The notes below the pieces were generated by a model that was not told the DNA's origin, ran no database searches, and saw only the letters and a program-made list of their open reading frames with translations. From contig JACPDS010000089.1 in NCBI GenBank assembly GCA_016183885.1, forward strand, positions 1,253 through 6,528: a stretch of DNA of 5,276 nucleotides, in the 5' to 3' direction. Positions 1 to 5,036 of this stretch are shown here, piece after piece. The position numbers and the translations under genes were made by a program. This stretch comes from Armatimonadota bacterium. GTDB taxonomy: Bacteria > Vulcanimicrobiota > JACPDS01. Position 1 is the stretch's first letter. Each line of letters starts with the position of its first letter.

Positions 1-596
1 ATGTTATTTTTATGGATGTAAAAATGCCCGGGATAAACGGAGTTCAAACTTTTCGGGAGATTAAAAAGATTCGCCCTGACAGCGCGGTAATTATGATGAC
101 AGCGTTTTCAGTGCCGGAATTAATTAAAGAAGCTATCGACGAAGGAGCTTATACGGTTGTTTATAAGCCGTTTGAGACAGAACAAATCTTTCAAACTATT
201 AAAGAATTAGCTGATAAATCGGTGATTTTAATAACAGACGACAGCTTCCGCGATCGGCAGATTTTAAAAGAAATAATAGACTCTAAAAAGTATAGAGTTA
301 TTCTCGCTAAAGATGGATATGAAGCTATCGCTAAAGTTAAAGAGAAGAGTTTTGACATTATTTTTTTAGATATAAAAATGCCTGTCATGAACGGGATAAA
401 AACATTTGAACAGATTCATCAAATTTTACCCAGTACCCCGGTGATTATGATGACGGGTTATTCTGTAAATGAATTAGTTGAAGAATCTTTGTCTAAAGGA
501 GCTTACACTTGTATTTATAAGCCTTTTAATGTAGAACAAATATTAAAAATTATTGAAAAAATATTAAAAGAGAAAGGAAGTAATGGGAAAAAATAA
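1..596 (+). CDS. Double-receiver (REC-REC) response regulator, 5' end cut by window edge
   Basis: The frame is open from base 3 and reads V-I-F before the ATG at 12. That ATG is the residue just before the phosphoacceptor of a receiver domain, not a start codon, and the first ~50 residues lie left of the window. Counting from the ATG at 12 as residue 1, receiver 1 keeps the phosphoacceptor D2, the switch T30 and K52-P53. Receiver 2 is complete: acidic pair D76/D77, phosphoacceptor D120, T148 and K170-P171. No output domain follows; the protein ends about ten residues after the last receiver helix. Such proteins accept phosphate from a histidine kinase and act by protein-protein contact or as a phosphate sink. 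The downstream copy (583-1320) is a tandem paralogue at a 727-bp offset, so the true start is probably about 144 bp upstream of the window. The 3' end overlaps the next gene by 14 bp. The family call is secure; the partner kinase and target are inferred to be local. Confidence 0.93.
   Translation, partial: VIFMDVKMPGINGVQTFREIKKIRPDSAVIMMTAFSVPELIKEAIDEGAYTVVYKPFETEQIFQTIKELADKSVILITDDSFRDRQILKEIIDSKKYRVILAKDGYEAIAKVKEKSFDIIFLDIKMPVMNGIKTFEQIHQILPSTPVIMMTGYSVNELVEESLSKGAYTCIYKPFNVEQILKIIEKILKEKGSNGKK
306..426 (+). repeat. 121-bp perfect repeat, copy 1 (copy 2 at 1033-1153)
   Basis: Every base from 306 to 426 is identical to 1033-1153, including all synonymous positions of about 40 codons. 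It covers the middle of receiver 2 (AKDGYEAIAKVKEKSFD through the phosphoacceptor and MNGIKTFEQIHQI). The first mismatch on the left is 305/1032 and on the right 427/1154. The segment also resembles receiver 1 of the second gene (697-755 matches 1051-1109 at 56 of 59 bases). Confidence 0.95.
574..578 (+). promoter_or_regulatory. Shine-Dalgarno for the second double-receiver gene
   Basis: AAGGA lies 4 nt before the ATG at 583, inside the coding sequence of the upstream gene. It decides the start, which overlaps the upstream stop (594-596) by 14 bp, and supports coupled translation. Confidence 0.7.
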
Positions 597-1320
597 TATT
601 TTAATTGTTGATGACCAGATTGAGATGCTTGAAACTTTTGCGGATATCTTAAGAGACAGAGGTTATAACGTTTTTACAGCCGAGGATGGTTATCAAGCTA
701 TCGTTAAAGTTAAAGAGAAGAGTTTTGATGTTATTTTTTTAGATATAAAAATGCCCGGGATAAACGGCGTTCAAACTTTTCGGGAGATTAAAAAGATCCG
801 CTCTTACAGCGCGGTAATTATGATGACGGCGTTTTCAGTGCCTGAGTTAATCAAAGAAGCTATCGACGAAGGAGCTTATGCGGTTGTTTATAAGCCGTTT
901 GAGATAGAAAAAATTCTTCAAACTATTAAAGAAGTGCTTAATAAAGTGATTATTTTAGTAACCGATGATAACTCGGCTGACCGTGAAGTTTTAAAGGATA
1001 TATTAGAGTCAAGAAAATATAAAGTTGAACTTGCTAAAGATGGATATGAAGCTATCGCTAAAGTTAAAGAGAAGAGTTTTGACATTATTTTTTTAGATAT
1101 AAAAATGCCTGTCATGAACGGGATAAAAACATTTGAACAGATTCATCAAATTTCGCCCCGCACTCCGGTGATTATGATGAGCGGCTATTCACTTCAGGAG
1201 CTGGAAGAACAAGTTTTATTGGCTAAAGGAGCTTATATTTTGATTGATAAGCCTTTTAATATGGAAGGTGTATTAAAAATTATAGAAGAAATTTTGGAGA
1301 AGAATAAAACCAATGGTTAA
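583..1320 (+). CDS. Double-receiver (REC-REC) response regulator, complete
   Basis: This 245-residue cytosolic protein is made of two receiver domains and nothing else. Receiver 1 (about 4-118) has the acidic pair D10/D11, phosphoacceptor D54, switch T82 and K104-P105. Receiver 2 (about 121-240) has D128/D129, D172, S200 and K223-P224. All residues for Mg2+ binding and phosphorylation are present in both, so both should be phosphorylatable. The chosen ATG starts the first beta strand correctly (NNILIVDD) and has AAGGA at 574-578, 4 nt upstream. It overlaps the previous gene by 14 bp and the next by 8 bp, each step moving one frame forward, which suggests translational coupling. Both receivers share KVKEKSFD(V/I)IFLDIKMP, and the DNA for it is nearly identical (56 of 59 bases between 697-755 and 1051-1109), so the module was copied or converted within the gene. 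With no output domain, its role as phosphate shuttle, sink or scaffold is inference. Confidence 0.95.
   Translation: MGKNNILIVDDQIEMLETFADILRDRGYNVFTAEDGYQAIVKVKEKSFDVIFLDIKMPGINGVQTFREIKKIRSYSAVIMMTAFSVPELIKEAIDEGAYAVVYKPFEIEKILQTIKEVLNKVIILVTDDNSADREVLKDILESRKYKVELAKDGYEAIAKVKEKSFDIIFLDIKMPVMNGIKTFEQIHQISPRTPVIMMSGYSLQELEEQVLLAKGAYILIDKPFNMEGVLKIIEEILEKNKTNG
1033..1153 (+). repeat. 121-bp perfect repeat, copy 2 (copy 1 at 306-426)
   Basis: This is the second copy of the identical block, within receiver 2 of the complete double-receiver gene. See copy 1 for boundaries. The abrupt change from about 63 percent identity on the left to 100 percent inside marks a likely conversion-tract edge. 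Confidence 0.95.
1296..1300 (+). promoter_or_regulatory. Possible Shine-Dalgarno for the hybrid kinase gene
   Basis: GGAGA lies within the end of the upstream gene, 12 nt before the ATG at 1313. The spacing is longer than ideal, so initiation probably also depends on ribosomes terminating at the overlapping stop codon (1318-1320). Confidence 0.45.
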
Positions 1321-2488
1321 AAATAATATTTTAATTATTGAGAGCAATGCGGATATATCATCAGTTTTAAGCGATATTTTAAAAGATTTTGATTGTCAGA
1401 TTATTGTTTTAAATAAAGAAAAAGACGCTCTTAAGCGCATTCAAGAAAAAAATTTCGATGTTATTATTCTTGATTCAGAATTATCAAGCAATTTCAATAA
1501 TTTAAAATTAATAGAAAATATTAAAGAACTGCATCCTGAAACGATAATTATTACTATGAATAAAACTGAATTCAATTGCTTTTCAGCGCATGCGGAGAAT
1601 TTAGAAAAAGGAGCCGATGTTTATATTAATAAGCCGATTAATAAAGATGAAGTTAAATTTACTCTCAAGAAGGCTTTAAAAGAAGCAAAATTATTTAAAG
1701 AAAATAGAAAATTAATAGATGAATTGCAGCAAATGAATAAATCTTTAGAAGATATTAATAAAGAATTAAAAAAATCCAGTCAAATTAAATCGCAGTTTTT
1801 AGCTAATATGAGCCATGAACTTAGGACCCCGCTTAATTCTATTTTGGGATTTACAGAAATTCTGGTTGATGAGTTTTACGGCAATATTAATCAAAAGCAA
1901 AGAGAATTTTTACAGTATATTTTGCAAAGCTCGGAAAATCTTTTACAGCTTATAAATGATATTCTTGATTTGTCAAAAATAGAAGTTGGTAAAATAGAAT
2001 TAGAATATAGTGAATTTTCTTTAAAAGAGTTTATGGATAACATATATAAAATTGTTTTCCCATTAACAGAAAAGAAAAAAATAAAATTAGAGATAATTAT
2101 ACCAGAAGGTTTATTAAAAATTTGGGCTGATATTAATAGAATTAGACAGGTATTATTAAATTTAATTAATAATGCTATAAAATTTACTCCTAATGAAGGC
2201 AATATAAAAATTTTTATTAAAGAATATGAAGAAAACTTTGAATTTATCGTTGAAGATAATGGGATAGGGATTAAACCGTATGATTTGCAGATAATCTTTG
2301 AAGAATTCAGGCAGTTAGACAGTTCTTCAAGCAAAGAATACGAAGGAACGGGTTTAGGATTGGCAATTGCCAAGAAATTTATAGAAATGCATCATGGCGC
2401 AATTCATGCTGAAAGTGAATATGGCAAGTGGACTAAATTTATTTTTACTCTTCCTAAAACTATTGATGATAGATTATATGTAATTTAA
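1313..2488 (+). CDS. Soluble hybrid histidine kinase (degenerate REC - HisKA - HATPase)
   Basis: This 391-residue protein has no signal peptide or membrane segment, so it should be cytosolic. Residues 1-123 form an N-terminal receiver that keeps D54, T81 and K107-P108 but has E10-S11 where the acidic D-D pair belongs. A charged helical linker, probably a coiled coil (about 124-160), leads into the dimerisation/phosphotransfer domain with phosphoacceptor H168 in SHELRTP. The ATPase domain (about 271-382) shows the N box (N283, N286-N287), G1 box D315-N-G-I-G319, F box (F329/F332) and G2 box G345-T-G-L-G349. The kinase should therefore be catalytically intact, autophosphorylating H168 and passing phosphate to local receivers. 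Its ATG lies within the end of the upstream gene (8-bp overlap), with a GGAGA at 1296-1300 that is rather distant (12 nt). The first codons (KNNILI) repeat those of the upstream paralogue. With no sensor domain in the chain, input is presumably via its own receiver or a partner protein. Kinase identity is secure; partners are inferred from position. Confidence 0.95.
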   Translation: MVKNNILIIESNADISSVLSDILKDFDCQIIVLNKEKDALKRIQEKNFDVIILDSELSSNFNNLKLIENIKELHPETIIITMNKTEFNCFSAHAENLEKGADVYINKPINKDEVKFTLKKALKEAKLFKENRKLIDELQQMNKSLEDINKELKKSSQIKSQFLANMSHELRTPLNSILGFTEILVDEFYGNINQKQREFLQYILQSSENLLQLINDILDLSKIEVGKIELEYSEFSLKEFMDNIYKIVFPLTEKKKIKLEIIIPEGLLKIWADINRIRQVLLNLINNAIKFTPNEGNIKIFIKEYEENFEFIVEDNGIGIKPYDLQIIFEEFRQLDSSSSKEYEGTGLGLAIAKKFIEMHHGAIHAESEYGKWTKFIFTLPKTIDDRLYVI

Positions 2489-2498
2489 AAATATAATT

Positions 2499-2885
2499 AT
2501 GCCGAAAGAAAAAATATTAATAGTAGAGGATAATAAACTTAATTTAGAATTAATGATTAGCATTCTTTCAAGCGTGAATGAAGCTTATGAGATTATTACC
2601 GCTCCAAATGGATTTAAAGCTTTAGAATTGGCAAAGAGCGAAAAACCTGATTTAATACTTTTAGATATGCAGCTGCCCTTAATAGATGGTTATGAGGTGG
2701 CAAGAGAATTAAAAGCCGAACCTGAATTAAAAGATAGTCTGATTATTGCTGTAACTTCTTATAGCATGAGAGGCGACAGGGAAAAATGTCTAGAATTTGG
2801 ATGCGATGGATATATCTCAAAGACGATTGATACCAGAAAATTTACTTTGCAAATTAAAGAATTTTTAAAAATGAAAGGAAAATAA
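2499..2885 (+). CDS. Single-domain response regulator, DivK/CheY-like
   Basis: This 128-residue protein is a lone receiver domain. It has the acidic pair E10/D11 (ILIVEDN), phosphoacceptor D56 in LILLDMQLP, switch T86 and K108. The DGYEVARELK and GCDGYISK motifs resemble the DivK and PleD-receiver branch rather than chemotaxis CheY. An oddity is that the residue after the conserved lysine is threonine (SKT) where most receivers have a proline that adopts a cis bond. It starts 10 nt after the kinase stop codon, so it is very likely co-transcribed and a probable phosphate acceptor of that kinase. No Shine-Dalgarno is visible in the A/T-only upstream spacer, so translation may depend on ribosomes finishing the kinase gene. 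It is the last gene of the plus-strand block and converges on the CheY-like gene at 2899-3282. The family call is firm; its target is unknown. Confidence 0.93.
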   Translation: MPKEKILIVEDNKLNLELMISILSSVNEAYEIITAPNGFKALELAKSEKPDLILLDMQLPLIDGYEVARELKAEPELKDSLIIAVTSYSMRGDREKCLEFGCDGYISKTIDTRKFTLQIKEFLKMKGK

Positions 2886-2907
2886 GGACAACTTGTTTCT
2901 ATTTTCC
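2877..2907. terminator. Hairpin shared by two convergent genes, possible bidirectional terminator
   Basis: GGAAAATA (2877-2884) and TATTTTCC (2900-2907) are perfect inverted repeats. Inside them ACA/TGT (2888-2890 with 2894-2896) and two G-U pairs can extend the stem around a 3-nt loop, past one mismatch. It spans the stop codons of both converging genes. On the minus strand the stem is followed by a T-rich run (TTTCATTTTT), while on the plus strand the tail is only ATTTAATAATT. The stem is AT-rich and weak, so terminator function is tentative. Confidence 0.4.
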
Positions 2908-3282
2908 ATTTAATAATTGATTTATTTGGTTGATTAAATCTTTCATATTTAACGGTTTAGGCAGGAATGTATCTGCTCCGACTTTTACAACCTGGTCATG
3001 AAGATCCGATTCAGTGATGGAAGAAATCATTATTATGGGAATAACGGCATAATCGTCATGAAATTTTAATAATCTTGCTATGGCAAGTCCGGTTAAATTA
3101 GGAAGGATTATATCTAAGATTAAAAGATCCGGCGGGTCTTCCAGGACTGTTTGATAAAGTTCTAATCCATTGGAAAAAAATTTAATTGAATAATCGTAAA
3201 ATTTTTGCGATTCTAGAGCGGCTCGCATTAATTCCTGATGCAGGGGTTGATCTTCGGCAATATAGATTTTTTTTACCGGCAT
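2899..3282 (-). CDS. Single-domain response regulator, CheY-like, at end of pilin gene run
   Basis: This 127-residue protein is a single receiver domain with E10/D11 (IYIAEDQ), phosphoacceptor D57 in LLILDIILP, switch S87 and K109-P110. All key residues are in place, so it should be phosphorylated by a histidine kinase and signal through conformational change. It has no output domain. The start codon is supported by AAAAGGA on the minus strand (3289-3295), 6 nt away. It lies directly downstream of the PilX-like gene on the same strand: 60 nt from that gene's present stop, but only 28 nt from the stop of the probable ancestral frame at 3311. It may therefore be transcribed with the pilins. Single-domain regulators such as PilG and PilH control type IV pili elsewhere, so a pilus-control role is plausible, but the sequence does not prove it. 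It is clearly distinct from the plus-strand receivers and is not a product of their recent duplication. Confidence 0.93.
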   Translation of the reverse strand: MPVKKIYIAEDQPLHQELMRAALESQKFYDYSIKFFSNGLELYQTVLEDPPDLLILDIILPNLTGLAIARLLKFHDDYAVIPIIMISSITESDLHDQVVKVGADTFLPKPLNMKDLINQINQLLNGK

Positions 3283-3288
3283 ATTTTT

Positions 3289-3295
3289 TCCTTTT
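3289..3295 (-). promoter_or_regulatory. Shine-Dalgarno for the minus-strand CheY-like gene
   Basis: On the minus strand AAAAGGA is followed by 6 nt and the ATG at 3282. It is the clearest ribosome binding site on that strand; the two pilin genes with visible starts lack one. This suggests the regulator is translated independently of the broken PilX-like gene. Confidence 0.7.
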
Positions 3296-3310
3296 TTTAA
3301 AAAATAATTT

Positions 3311-3376
3311 TTACCAACGGGATATTATTCTAAGGAGGCTGTTTAAATTCCTGTCATAATGAATTCGAGCAGAACT
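3311..3376 (-). pseudogene. Out-of-frame remnant of the PilX-like C-terminus
   Basis: Reading the minus strand one base out of phase with the PilX-like gene, codons from 3376 give S-S-A-R-I-H-Y-D-R-N-L followed by about ten more residues ending R-W and a TAA at 3313-3311. A C-terminal '(A)xIHYDxxL' is the typical end of PilX-like proteins with the beta-helix-type domain, as I recall that family. The in-frame protein instead ends nine residues after GTSK. One extra A in the AAA run at 3376-3378 would fuse the two frames as ...GTSK-SSARIHYD.... However, the usual pair of 'YGAIYAPNA / YGSVVA'-like strands before HYD is missing in every frame here, so a larger out-of-frame deletion is an equally good explanation. 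This remnant ends 28 nt before the CheY-like gene. Confidence 0.72.
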
Positions 3377-4365
3377 TTGCTTGTCCCAAAAATTGATAAA
3401 TCCCCAGGGTTCCCCGAGGTATTGACATTTACGCCGTTACGAATAAGCATTTGATTTCCAAAATAAACTGATACAGGAGCGGAAAGAAGAGTTAAAGCGG
3501 AAGTATTCTGTAGAGTTATCCGGTTAAATACATAAGTGCCGGTTTGCAATCTTACAGTAGCGCCGCTATTTACGGTTAAATTATTATAGATTCCGGGAAG
3601 AAGAGTTTGGGTGCCGTTAATAGTTACATTGCCTTGACTTGTCCCGCTTGGAGCGCTTAAAGGAGTGACGGGGAAAATTCGGGAAGCCACAACAAGACTT
3701 TGATAAGTTCCCGAACCGGTTTTAACCGAACTTGTTCCGCCCGGTCCGACAGTTAATGAGCCGTTTATTACACAACCGCTGTCTAACCGTACAGCGCCGC
3801 TAGAAACGCTGTTAGTTCCAATATTTCCTTGGGAATTTTGCTGAGTGGCGCCGTAAGAGCCAAGCGAAGTGTCATAACTGTCGGTTAGGCTGTTAGAACG
3901 AAAACGTATAGAAGTAATGCCAAAAGCCGCAAATTTAAATAAATTAAAAGCCAGTGTTTCTTCTATTCTAGATGAGTTTCGGTATTTACCAACAGATATT
4001 AAATGGGCTGAATAAGGAGGCACGCTTCTTCCATTATATCCGCTAGCGGAATTAGAGTTAGAGAGGTTATTAGTTGAATAAGGTATTAAAGTTTGAGTAT
4101 TATCAAAACTTAAACTATAGGTTGCCTGTGAATTTGAAAGGGATGTGTCAGAAAATCCGCTCTGCCAGAGGCGATTCTGTCTTAACTGATATAAGGCGTC
4201 ATTTATTCCCGCATTAGCGGCGCTTTCCGCGATTATATCGTTTTCAGCGCTTTCTATAATAACTTTCCCCGAGCGGTATAATTCAAGATAAAGAATACTA
4301 AAGAATATTAAAGCCATAATAAATGTCAGGGTTAATAATAAGATATATCCATTTATTTTTTTCAT
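3343..4365 (-). CDS. PilX-like minor pilin / pilus assembly protein, C-terminus disrupted
   Basis: The current frame encodes 340 residues. The N-terminus KKING-YILLLTLTFIMALIFFSIL resembles a type III (prepilin-like) leader followed by a membrane helix, though the glutamate usual at position 5 after the cut site is absent, as in some PilX-type proteins. The motif SAANAGINDALYQL (about 48-61) matches the 'AEAGlnxAlxxL' helix end typical of PilX-like proteins. The remainder is Ser/Thr/Asn/Gly-rich with short beta-prone repeats (about 185-330), consistent with the beta-helix-type C-terminal domain of this family. The last nine residues (VLLEFIMTG region) are unlike the family. A second frame carries ARIHYDRNL and continues to 3311, so the 3' end appears frameshifted or deleted (see separate entry). 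No Shine-Dalgarno is visible before the ATG, only an A-rich tract. The gene belongs to a minor-pilin run on the minus strand. The product would sit in the inner membrane and then in the pilus or pseudopilus. Family is fairly sure; functionality is doubtful. Confidence 0.82.
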   Translation of the reverse strand: MKKINGYILLLTLTFIMALIFFSILYLELYRSGKVIIESAENDIIAESAANAGINDALYQLRQNRLWQSGFSDTSLSNSQATYSLSFDNTQTLIPYSTNNLSNSNSASGYNGRSVPPYSAHLISVGKYRNSSRIEETLAFNLFKFAAFGITSIRFRSNSLTDSYDTSLGSYGATQQNSQGNIGTNSVSSGAVRLDSGCVINGSLTVGPGGTSSVKTGSGTYQSLVVASRIFPVTPLSAPSGTSQGNVTINGTQTLLPGIYNNLTVNSGATVRLQTGTYVFNRITLQNTSALTLLSAPVSVYFGNQMLIRNGVNVNTSGNPGDLSIFGTSKVLLEFIMTGI

Positions 4366-4372
4366 TTTTTTT

Positions 4373-4420
4373 ATTAGAAAATTAAAATTTTTGAATTTTT
4401 TAATCTTTTAATTTTATAAT
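4373..4420. repeat. AT-only inverted repeat between the PilW-like and PilX-like genes
   Basis: AAAATTAAAA (4378-4387) pairs perfectly with TTTTAATTTT (4406-4415). After one mismatch a further four bases pair (ATTA 4373-4376 with TAAT 4417-4420), giving 14 of 15 pairs around an 18-nt loop. It ends 7 nt before the PilX-like start codon and fills most of the 61-nt gap, which holds no gene. It could modulate initiation or mRNA processing, but such low-complexity DNA can also form inverted repeats by chance. Confidence 0.4.
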
Positions 4421-4426
4421 CTTCTC

Positions 4427-5026
4427 TTAATTACGCATATAAATTGTTGTATTTAAAGTTTGCTGGTCAATTTTCCCTTGATTATTTGTATTTTGCGCGC
4501 TTAATGAGAGCGCCACTGATTTTGAGCTTAAATCCGGTGTAATAAGCAGGCTAGTCATAAATGCCGAGATTATACTGCCCTGCCCGTCGCAATAAGCTAT
4601 TAAGGCGGATATTGTTAGCGCGCTAGTAAAACTTCCGTATACTTCTTTACGCAGTAATTTAGTCGTTCCTGAAGGAATATAATAGATTATATATTTTTGC
4701 CATGTCGGATTGCCATCGCCGTCAGTTATAAAGGAGCCGCTAATATTATAGGCGGAAAGAAAGCTGAAAGCCGCGGGACTCCCGCCGGTGTTGTCGGTTA
4801 AAGTGGCGATTCGGCTGTCGCGCAGGTCTAAAGCCATTTTCCATGAAGCAATCTGGAGATTTTGAAGGTTAGTTAAGCGGGTTTCCGACTCCTGCCAATT
4901 TTTTTTAGCCGATACTAATATCCAGAATAAAGCGTTGGCAAATATAGTTAAGATAATCATACTGGATAATAATTCAATTAAGGTCATGCCTGAATAATTT
5001 GAATTTGTTTTTTTAAATATAAACAT
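4427..5026 (-). CDS. PilW/PulJ-like minor prepilin
   Basis: This 199-residue protein has a classical type III prepilin leader: 13 residues ending in glycine (NYSG13), then M14-T-L-I-E18-L, with the glutamate at mature position 5, and a hydrophobic helix to about residue 40. Prepilin peptidase should cut after G13 and methylate M14. The following region (residues about 40-75, NWQESETRLTNLQN...ASWKMALDLRDSR) matches the amphipathic helix of PilW/PulJ/GspJ-type proteins ('...R M a r eLR ds'). The chain ends in TTIYMRN, like the 'tTtVxlRN' terminus of this group. It lies 10 nt downstream of the PilV/GspI-like gene and 61 nt upstream of the PilX-like gene. That V-W-X order is the usual minor-pilin arrangement for priming type IV pilus assembly, or the I-J-K order of a type II secretion pseudopilus. 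No Shine-Dalgarno is visible. The prepilin call is secure; PilW versus GspJ cannot be settled here. Confidence 0.88.
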   Translation of the reverse strand: MFIFKKTNSNYSGMTLIELLSSMIILTIFANALFWILVSAKKNWQESETRLTNLQNLQIASWKMALDLRDSRIATLTDNTGGSPAAFSFLSAYNISGSFITDGDGNPTWQKYIIYYIPSGTTKLLRKEVYGSFTSALTISALIAYCDGQGSIISAFMTSLLITPDLSSKSVALSLSAQNTNNQGKIDQQTLNTTIYMRN

Positions 5027-5036
5027 ATTTTTTGAT

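Larger units (their letters stand above)
1..1320 (+). repeat. Tandem duplication of a two-receiver gene (727-bp offset)
   Basis: Bases 1-596 align with 728-1320 at a constant 727-bp offset up to the last third of receiver 2, where the second copy has one extra codon (LLAKGAY against LSKGAY), taking the spacing to 730 bp. Bases 1-180 match 728-907 at 167 of 180 positions. Bases 241-305 match only 41 of 65, and 306-426 match 121 of 121. The start of the kinase gene also joins the pattern: the 18 bases at 589-606 recur exactly at 1319-1336, 730 bp on. This supports repeated unequal crossing-over of receiver modules rather than independent acquisition. Confidence 0.93.

Noticed and set aside
12..14. 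ATG at 12 as the start of the first receiver gene
   Set aside because: The frame stays open to the window edge (V-I-F before it), and the methionine aligns with residue 53 of the paralogue, immediately before the phosphoacceptor aspartate. The gene is truncated, not short.
583..596. Programmed frameshift fusing the overlapping double-receiver genes at GGGAAAAAATAA
   Set aside because: The next gene is in the +1 frame, has its own ATG and Shine-Dalgarno, and the following overlap (1313-1320) has no comparable slippery run. Simple translational coupling explains both overlaps.
191..1115. Two near-identical 65-codon antisense open frames at 191-388 and 918-1115
   Set aside because: Their similarity is a by-product of the duplicated receiver genes on the plus strand. 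Both lie wholly antisense to well-supported coding sequence and have no recognisable product.
1891..2373. 160-codon antisense open frame within the kinase gene
   Set aside because: It is fully antisense to conserved kinase motifs, and its composition is that of a complement of AT-rich coding DNA.
3332..3337. Perfect AGGAGG on the plus strand
   Set aside because: The next plus-strand ATG is about 20 nt away and opens a frame of only about 30 codons antisense to the PilX-like gene. It is a chance complement.
3283..3342. A promoter for the minus-strand CheY-like gene in the short gap upstream
   Set aside because: Several A/T-rich -10-like words exist (for example TAGAAT and TAATAT on the minus strand), but none has a convincing -35 partner at proper spacing in this AT-rich DNA.
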